From Pleodorina starrii (Eukaryota > Chlorophyta > Chlorophyceae > Chlamydomonadales > Volvocaceae): a stretch of DNA of 64,000 nt. The DNA is taken from positions 496,001 to 560,000 of the forward strand of contig BRXU01000001.1 of the NCBI GenBank assembly GCA_030267565.1, written 5' to 3'. Shown here piece after piece: positions 51,901 to 61,700 of the stretch (positions are counted from its first letter, which is position 1; each line of letters begins with the position of its first letter). The translations under genes were made by a program, and so were the position numbers. Under the pieces are notes generated by a model, which searched no databases, was not told the origin of the DNA, and worked only from the letters and a program-made list of their open reading frames with translations.

Positions 51901-52648
51901 CCTCCCCCCAAAACACACACACGCGCGTACCCCTCTCCCTGCTCGTGCCCCTGCCCCCCCTTCCCCTTCCCCTTCCCCCTCCCCTCCCCCTCCCCCCTCC
52001 GCAGGTGTATGAAGACCCAGCTGACGCCGCTGACTGCCGCCGTGATCCGTCTGATGCGGTATTACACCGCCTACCGCCACACGGACGAGACGGGTCCGGG
52101 CACCGGCATGCAGCTGGACGGGGAGGTGTCGTCCTTCCATTTCCAACTGGGTAACTCCGAATCGGGACCAGCCAAGCTCAGCAGGCAGGGAGGGGGGGGG
52201 AACGGGCAGGGAGGGAGGGGAACGGGCAGGGAGGGGAAAGGAGGGGAACGGAGGGGGTAAAAAGGATGGCCTGCTTGCGAAGGAAGCCGGGGCGACGTTG
52301 GAGAACGGACCCAGCAAGCCTTACCGAACGTGGGGAGGAAGGCGGGGGAGGAAGGCGGGGGAGGAGGGTCGAGGAGGAGGGTGGGGGACGGCAGGGCGGG
52401 CCCGCGGGGCGTGTTGAGATATTGCAAGCGCGTGCACGTGCACGTGCTGGGGGGGGGGCGGGGCTGGATGGGTGGCCGGCAGACGGCGCCCTGGCCGGGG
52501 GTCCGGAAGGGGGCTGAGAGCCCGAGTTTGAAACGCCCAATCAACCGAACCGAACATGAAGCAACCCCGGCTTGCAAGCAAGCAAGCAGGCGGGCGGCCC
52601 CGCACTGTACGCATGTATGTGTTCCCTGTCTATCTGTCTGTCTGTCTA

Positions 52649-52715
<67 letters not shown>

Positions 52716-55700
52716 GCCTGTGTCTGCCTGTGTCTGCCTGTCTGCCTGTCTGCCTGCCTGTCTGCCTGCCTGTCTGCCTGCCTGTCTGTCTGCCTGCCTG
52801 CCTGCCTGTCTGCCTGCCTGTCTGTCTGCCTGTCTGTCTGCCTGCCTGTCTGCCTGTCTGTCTGCCTGCCTGTCTGCCTGCCTGTCTGCCTGCCTGTCTG
52901 CCTGACTGTCTGTCTGCTCCGTGTCACCCCCTCTTCCCTCCCTTCCTTCCTTCGACCTCTGTCCGCACCCCCCTGCACCACGTGTGACGCCCGCCCCCCT
53001 CTCCGCCCCTCTCCGCCCCCCCCTCTGCTCGCCCGCCCGCCCCTCTCTTCTTTTTACCCCTCTCTGCCCGCCCCTCCCCTCCTGCCCCTCTCTGCCCTCC
53101 TGCCCGCCCTGCAGGTTCGGCGACGGCATCTTGTGGCTGCTGCTGCGTCACGCCAGCCCCTCTCAACGGGAGCCTCTGCTGGCGGTGCTGAGACAGGCCA
53201 CGGCCACCAATTTGGCGGAGGAGCTGCCGCGGACAACCATTTGGCTGCTCAAGGACGCCATGCCGGGTGGGGTGCAGGGTGTGAGGTGCAGGGTGTGGGT
53301 TCAGGGTGCGGGTGGCATCTTTGGGGTAAAAAAGAAGATACCGCAGCGAAGGGACGAAGACGGCGTGGGGGGTGGGGTGGGGTGGGGTCAGGGGCAGGGG
53401 CACCGGCACCGGCACCGGCGTCGAAGTGGGTCTCGGCGCAGCTGCGGAGGGGGGGTCAGGAATAGGGGAAGGGGAAGGGGGGGCGGGGGCGGGAACCAAC
53501 CGAGGCGGAGAACCTGGGCGGGCAGGGGTAGGGGGGGGGTTAGGGGTGTAGGGGTGGTAAGGGCTTGACGGCTCATATAGAATTTGGGGCGGGGGTGGGG
53601 GCGGGGGGCCTGGAGATGGCAGTGGGGTCGCATCTTGTGCAGTGTCCGCACCCCGCACCCGCGCCTCCCTCCGTCCGCCCCTGACGCCCGCCCCCTCCCT
53701 CCCCGCCCTTGCCCGGTGCGCCAAACGGGATGGCTCCTCGCCCCACGCCAAACTACCCCTCCCCTCCCCCCCCGCACACACGCACACAAACACACCCGCA
53801 CTTCCACACTTCCAATTACCCACCTTGCACCCTTCACACCTTCAATCCCACCATCATACCACCACCCTCCACCCCCGCCAACCCTGCCACCCTACATCCC
53901 CCGCCCCCTCCCAGGCAACCACTACGTCTCCTACGCCGACCGCGCCGCCCGCGAGGCCTGCGCCACCCTGTCCCCCTTCACCATCACCTCCCTGGAGGCC
54001 GCCATACAGAAGGCCCTGCAGCTGTGTCTGCGCGAGGCTGACCGCGTGGGTCGCCGCCCCAAGCGCGCCGTGCGTGAGGAGCTGCTGCCCGCCAGTGTCA
54101 AGACGTCGGAGGCGCTGGGGGAGGGGGTGCCGGCCTGGGGGCCCTATGAGGACGAGGTGCTGAGCGACCTGGTCACCACGGGGCTCTACCCGCTGTTCAT
54201 GTCGCCCAACATGACAAACGGTGAGGGGGTGGGGGGTGGGGGTGGGAAGGAGTGATATGCTCCTTTGTAAAACAATGAGTCACTGCGGACGTGGTTGATC
54301 AAGCTGCTGCAGGGGGTGGGGGGTGGGGGTGGAGTATGCCAGCATGCGTGTGGTTCTGAAGGAGGAGCGGCGATGGGGGCAGGGCGTGGGGCAGGGACAC
54401 CGGCGGTCCGGATTGCGAGCCCTGGTCTGGCCTGGTCTGGCCTGGCACGACCTGCCCTGTGTGATGTTGGTGGACACGCCCTTGTGTGCATGTGTTCGTG
54501 CGCGAGTGTGCGTGTTTGGGGGGGTGTCAGGCTCGGGGGAAGGCGGCCTGAAGGGGTTCGAGGGGGGATGCGCGCCAGCGCCGCAGGGCAGGGCAGCGCC
54601 GAGCCGCGGGGGGACACTGCCACAGCGACGCGCATACCCCCCTCCCCTCCCCTCCTGCCAACCTCCATCTCCACCCCACATTCGCCCCCGGTCGAACTAC
54701 CCCACCCCACCCGACCCCACCTCACCCACCCACAACCTACCCCGCTTGCAAGCGTGCCAGACCCCCACCGACCCCCCTCTCCCCTGGGTCCGTCCGCTTC
54801 CGCTAATGTCGCCTCCGTGCCACCGCTGCGGTTTCATCCTCATTAGCCACCCAACGCCGCCCCCCCTTTCGGCCCCCCTTCGCGCCCCCCATTCGCCCCC
54901 CCCCCTTTCGGCCACCCCCCCCGCAGGCGAGGCGTCCATCCTGCGCATGGGCGCCCAACTGCTCCAGTTCGCCAACCGCATGTCGGTGGGCAAGCGCTCG
55001 CTGCTGGCGGCACACATCCACCAGTTCACTACCGGAGCAGCCGCAGCCGCCGACGGCGGCGCCGCGGGGGCTGCCGGCGGCGAAGCGGCGGCGGGCGGTG
55101 AGGCGGATGGCGACGCGATCGAGCCGACGGTGTGGGCCATGGACAACATTGAGATGCTGCCGGCGCAGTCGTACAATACGGCCTGCAGGAAGTCGCAGCA
55201 GCGCGTCAGACGAGGCGGCGGCGGCGGCGGGGGAGGGGGCGGTGGAGGAGGCGGTGGAGGAGGCGGAGGGGGAGGCGGCGGAGGAGGAGGCGGCTCGTCG
55301 GTGCTTTCGTTGCACACGTTGGACGATTTGGAGTACGGCGTGACGTACGCTCGGGTGGTGGGTGGCGGAGCGCGGGGGCAGCAGTGTGTGATGCGGGCTG
55401 GGGGCTGGGCGCTGGGGAGTGAGGGAAGGGGCCCGCGGAAGGTGTCGTGCGCAGCGGGGGCCGGGGGGGGGGCCGGGGGGGGGGGGAAGGGATGTGTGCA
55501 CGTGTCACATGCCGCAACGTTCGTGTCCCGGCCTGACCGTGCGGTGCTCTGGACGCAAGTGCTGCTCACCTCCCTCCGTGGCGCCGGTGGGGGAGTGGGT
55601 GGGGCTTTAGCTGCAGCAGCCGGGGTAGAGTACATAGCGGGGTGAAACTGCGGTTGTGGTGTTGCCGCTTTGCGCCGTATACCAGTAGGACTGCAACGAG

Positions 55701-58700
55701 TTCCGTTGCAGGTGTGGTCGCGGTTGCGGTTGCGTTGCGGTTGCCTTGCGCCAGAGCCGGGCCCCCCATACAGACCCGTGGGCTGCGCCGTCACAAGCAA
55801 CCCGCCGCCCTCGCCAGTTGAGCAGCCCGCACCCAAGGGCCCAAAACCCCAACCTTTTACCCTGACCGCGCCCGCAACCCGGGCCCCCCCTCCTCCCCGC
55901 TCAGCACCAACCTCACCGCCCTTCGACCCCCAACCTGCAACCCCCAAACGAGCACCACTGTTATGAATCCTAAGACCCTGACCCTCCCCCCCGCACACAC
56001 ACACACACCGTCACCGCACCTTCCTCTGCTTTCTGTGACCCCCACCCCACCCCACCCCTGCTCCCCCTCCCACCCTCCCTCTCTCCCTCCCCCCCCCCTC
56101 GCAGAACGAGCTGCTCCCCCCGGTCACCTCGATGCGCAGCACCTTCGGCCACGGCGCCCTCCTGCCCCACATGGTCATCCGCTCCCTGGCAGAGACCATG
56201 TTCAACTTTGTCCGCCAGCTGTGCCACGTGGCGCAGAAGGAACTGGACTGGGTGAGCGTGAAGACAGACTGACAGACAGACAGACAGACCGTGTGTGTGA
56301 CTGCGTGTGTGGGGTAAAAAATGATGCCGCGTGTGGGGGGGGTGGGGCGTGGGGACGTGCGGGTGTGTGGCCACCCGCGTGGTTTGCCGGGGGTAGGCGA
56401 TTCTACGATGATGATCAACGACAATGAGCAATGGCTCTTTGGACTCTCATACTCCTTACCCGCCATCCGGCCTCCTCCCCTCCCCCTCTCCCCCCTCCCG
56501 CCCCCCACCACCCGCAGGTCCGGCTGCCGGGCGGTGTCACCTTCACGGCTGTGGATGGGCTGTTCCTGCCCGTCATGCCGGGGGAGTCGGGATGGAACGT
56601 GACGGACTTGTTCAGGTGGGTGGGTGGGCGGGTGGGGTGGGTGGGGTGGGTGGGAGGATTAGGGAAGGTGCCGCAGCGGCGGGATGGAGTGGGCGGGAGT
56701 GGGGAGGGAGGTAAGGGAGGTGGGGGTGTGGGAGGGGAAGTCGTCGCAAGAAGCCGAAGGGGCGTAGGGCTGTGGGCGTTGTTGTGCAGTTGGCCGATAT
56801 GTGGGGGGGCCCGGGGGCGAGGGCGGGAGGCGGAGATGGTTAGGGGCAAGGCAGGCGGGCTATCCACGCGCGCGCCGAGGTGGGGGATGGGTGCACAGGC
56901 AACAGAGCGGATGCGTGCGTGGAGGAAAGGCCGGGCAGCGAGGAGGCGGAGGCTTGTGAACAGAAAGGGGCTGTTAAGGGGGGCCTTGTCAAACCCCCAC
57001 CCCCACCCCCACGTGCGCAGGCAGTCAGGCAGCACGCTGCCGTCGCCATGAGCCGCAACCCGCCGCACCCCGCGCTATCCAGGCCCCGCGTCCCGCGTCC
57101 CACGCCCTGCACCCCGCGTCCCGCCCCTTCGCTCATACCCCTCCGCCTCCCCGCCCGCCCTTCGGCTCCCGCTACCGCTGTCTCCGTCCCTTCGCTGCGG
57201 TATCTTCTTAATCACCTCCCCACCCGCCCTTGCCCCGCCCGTTCGCCCCCCCCTCCCCAACCCGCACCCCCACCCGCACCCCCACCCCCACCCTCGCACA
57301 CAGGCCCCGGAACTTCGGCTTCCGTCTGTCGTTCGCCTACACCCGGCGCAGTCTGACCCTGGAGCTTCACGCCATGTCCCTCATGCGGACCATCCCCATA
57401 GACATACAGGACACTGCCGCAGCCGCAACGACGACGACGACAGGGGCGGCGGCAGGGGGAGGGAGCGGGGGCGGGGGAGGAGCCGCGGCTGGGGCGGGCA
57501 CGGAGGCCGGTGTCGACTCAGCGGCGGCCGGTGGCGCCGACGACGATGACGCGGCGGGCGGCGCTCGGCGGGCGGGCGCTGGCGCGGTGGCTCACAGCCG
57601 GGCGGCGGAGTTTGGGTTCTGGATGCGCAATCCGGATGTGGTGCGGATGGAGCAAGTGCAGTCCATGGCGGGTGGGTGCGGGGGGTGGTGTGGGGGTTTG
57701 GGGGTGTGGACTGTGGGGGTTGGGGGTGGGTGCTCGTGCTGCTGCCATCCCTTGCCCCCTCCCCCTCCTCCCCTTTCGCCTCCTGCTGATGCTGCTGTTC
57801 CCCCGGCTCCCCACGCCCCTCCTCAGCCTTCCCCCTCCGCCTTCCTCCTCGCCCTTGTCTCTCGCCCCGACCATCCCCTCTCCCTCGCCCCTGACCTCCA
57901 CCTCCACCTCCAACCCCTCCCCCCCTCCCGCCCCCAGGCCGCATGGAGACCATCGGCCGGAAGGTGGGCGGCAACTGGCGGCAGATGCCCGTCCCCCCGC
58001 CCTGGTGGATCACGGGCTGGGTGGACAGGTGGGACCACGGGGGGGAGGGAGGGATGCAGACGGACGGACGGACGGACGGACGGGTGGAATACGTCATGGG
58101 GATCTGGCTGCAGCGGCGCTGCCCACCCACCCACCCATCCACCCATCCACCCACCCATCCACCCACCCACCCACCCACCCACCCATCCACCTACCCATCC
58201 ACCCACCCACCCATCCACCCACCAACCCACCCACCCACCCACCCCCTCCTGTCCCGCCCCCAGGTTCATTCGCCTGTTCCTTTTGACAGCCCTCAGCAGC
58301 GAGGGCGACAAGGCCAAGAACCTCAAACTGCACAATGTGTACGACACCAACGTCAGGGTGGGTGGGTGGGTGCCACCATTGCGCTGGCGACCCAGGGGCA
58401 CCCGAGGGTGGCCCGCGGTCCTGGTCGGTACCCTGCGTGACGCGCAGCGGCATCAGGACACCCGCAGCCTCTCCCCTTCCCTGTCCCTCCCTTACTCCCC
58501 CCCTCTCCCTCCCCCTTCTCTCCCCCTCTCCCGGGGTTACCTACGGATTGAGGGATGCCGGTGACCCGAACCCCCGAGGCCAAAGCCTCTGTGACCGGCT
58601 GGCTGGCTGCCTGCCTGCGCCTGCGTGCCCGTGCAACTGCTGCAGACCCCCAATCCAGGCTCCGACCCATCCCCGCGGGGGTGGGGGCCTGACAACCCCC

Positions 58701-61700
58701 TGGCGCGGCCCTTGCACCTGGCTCGCTCGTATGTGTTGTGCATGTTGTTGCCTCGCGTGTTGTTCCCTTCCCCCTGCCGGGTGGCGGTGGCGGCGGCGCC
58801 ACACCACACCACACAACACAACACAACACAACAACCGCATAACCCAATCCATGACCTTATCCACAACCCAACCGCACACCTCGACCCTCACCCCACCGCC
58901 CTCAGGACCCGTGGGTCGCTCACTCCAGCTCCTCGGCCCCCTGGTCGTGTCTGGAGACCAACGTCCTGGCGTCGCTGCTGTCGCTGCACCCGCTGGCGAT
59001 CGGGGTGAGTGGGTGGGGCTGGGCTGGGCTGGGTGGAGGTGGAGGTGGGTGGGGAGGGGCGGGCGGGGAGGGGCGGGCGGGGACGGACCCGGCGGGCCCT
59101 GGGGTCCAGATCTGGTGCGGGTTGGCCGCTTGGCCCTCCGCTTGCCCCCCACCCCTTCCCGCTGACGTTTCCGACATCCCCGCACCCACCCACCCACCGT
59201 CCCTCTCGGTGCAGCCTTTGCCACCCTTGCCACCACCCTTGCTCGAAGGGCGGCGCGACCGGCTGTTCGCATCCGCCTCCGCCGCCAGCACCCATCTCCC
59301 GAATCCCCACACCCTTTCACTCTCCCACACCCCGCTCTACCCCCGATCCGCTGCTGCTCCCCTTGTCCATCCCCCGCGCCCTCCTCTCCCACTTCCCCTC
59401 GGGGGGGAGGGACCGCCGTCTCTCAGCCTGCCAGCTTTCAGTCTCTAATGGCCTCTTTGGACTGCGTTGTACCCTAAAACCCCACCCCTCCCCAGCCCTC
59501 TGGTTGCTGCAACCAGTGCCAACGATGCCTCCTCGCCTCGCACTCTCTTTAAATATACCCACCCTCCCCCCATTCGCTCTCTCTTTCTCTCTCCCTTTCT
59601 GTCTTCAGGGTGAGGAAAGCGAGGAGAAAATGAAGGACCTGGGCGGTCGGCCCCTCAGTGAGAAGGACCTCAAACGAATGAACAAGGTCGGAACGGAGCG
59701 GACCGGAGCGGGGGAAGGGGAAGAGGGAAGAGGGAGGGAGAGAGGAGGGGTTGGCAGTCCGGAGCGGCAACAGGCGGACTGGAGCCGACAACCGCAGTAT
59801 CATACGTGCCAAGCGGGGGTGGGGTGGAGGGGGGAGGGAGTGGAGGGGAGGTGGAGGGGGAAAGCGGCATGTGTGCGGGTGTGGGTGGGTAGGTGTGTGT
59901 GTGTGTGTGGGTGGGACGGAGGGGGGGGCAGCGTGGAGCCACCTGGTCTCTGTCCGGGAGGGATTGGGACTGGGTCGAGACCGGGTTGGGCTGATGGGCC
60001 GATGGGCCGGACCGCGGCGGGTGTTTGCGGGGCGGGATGTCGTCCCCGAGTGCCGGTGCCGGATGGGCCCTCTCGGCTGCGCGCACGGGGGTGGGGGGAG
60101 GGAGGTTAAAGCCGGCGGCAGATGCCGTGTACCTGTGTATGTATATGTGCGTATGTGTATGCATGTGTGTGTATGCGTGTGTCCGGGGTCCTGAGTGATG
60201 CGTCAGTCGGGTGCCTTCCACTGCACCTTCCCTGCCCTGCTGCCCCGGTCGACTAGGCTGTAGCGCTCCGGCCCCTCCGCGCGCCGGGCGCTGGCCGCGA
60301 TGGCAGCCCAGGCGGGCCCCCGCCCCCCCAACTCTCCCTCTGCCGTGCCCCGCCTGTCCCACATCGCCCCCGCCCCCCCCCCCCCCCCCCCCCGCCTCAT
60401 GGCTCCCGGCCTCCGCTGTCCCCTGCAACCCCTCTTTGATCGATCCGAACAACTCGCCCAGCAGTTCCGCTTGCGTCGGTTTCGCTTTCTGTGACTCCGC
60501 GCGCAGCGCCGCCTCGACCCGCCCCGACCCGACCGGTGCTCGCCGCCTACCCCCTGCCCCTCTCCTCCCGGCGCAGGTTCTGGGCACGCCCATCTGCGAG
60601 GCCATGGTCCAGATGGTGAGCAGGAGGAGGGGAGTGGGAGCGAAATCTGAGAAAGGGAATGGGGAGGAGTGGTCTCCCCCCCGTTGGTCCCCTTCCCTCA
60701 ACCCCCCTTGTCTCTGATTATTACGGTCTCACGGTGGCGGGAACAACTGCCCTCCCAACCCTCCCCTCCCACCCGCCACGCCCCACCCTCCACCTCCCAC
60801 CCCTCCCCCATCCCCGGGCCGTTCTAATTATCCCCCCTCCCCCCCCCCCAGACGGCGGACAGCAACCCCGACCGCGGCTGCGTGGTCTTCACCGCCCAGT
60901 GGAACAAGCTGGCACAGGAGTAAGAGGGACAGGAGGGGGGCGGGCGCTGCGTTTCCTCCAGGCCCCTTTGCCGCTGCTGCTGCCGCTACTGCACCTGACG
61001 CACCCCCATCGGCTGCTGATGTCGCTGTAACCAACCGTCCGCCCGCCCACCCACCCGCCCCACTGCTCTGTCCCGTCTCCCGTGTCCCCGTGTCCCCCCG
61101 GCTCAGGCGCAAGTGGCCGCTGCGGAGCACACTGGAGATACAGGTGGGGTGGGGGGGTGGGGGGGAGGGTGAGAGGGATGGGGGCTTGGGGGGGGTGCTG
61201 GGCTGTGGGTGGAGGCTGCTGCGGGAGGGGCGGGGGGATGTCCAGCGGGAGGGGAGGGGGGGTTGCGTACAGCGGTCTGGTGGGCGGGAGGGCCACCAGG
61301 AGGCGGGGCCGCCACCCACCTCCACCCGGCCGCCTCCCCCCCCCCGCCCCGGCTCCGGCTCCGGCTTATACGAGGATAACCCCCCTCCACCCTTCCTTTT
61401 AGTCCGCTTGCTGCATCCGGCATGTGCGTACCTGATCGGCCCTCACCCCCTTTACCGCTCGCCGGTTGCCGCCTCCCCCTTCTGGCCCTGGCCGCCCTCC
61501 TCCCCTCCTTGCTGACCCGCTCCCCACTCCCTCCCTTCTGTCTCGCGTGCCCACTCCCTCCAGGACGTGATTTTCCGGCTTGTACGGATGTCGTGCTGTT
61601 CGTACACTTGCTCCTGGCTGTCCTCCATCCAGACCATGATGGCGCTGCTGATGAGTGGGGACGCGTCTCCGGAGCTGAGGAGGGAGACGGAGGCCAAGCT

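Noticed and set aside
52556..53129. Long frames rich in Cys-Leu-Ser-Val or Asp-Arg-Gln
   Set aside because: They are translations of the CTGT/CTGC microsatellite and occur in every frame.
58121..58250. CRISPR-like regular repeats (also 14109-14212 and 35702-35771)
   Set aside because: Units are short, imperfect and without unique spacers, and they lie in introns of a eukaryotic genome; simple minisatellites.
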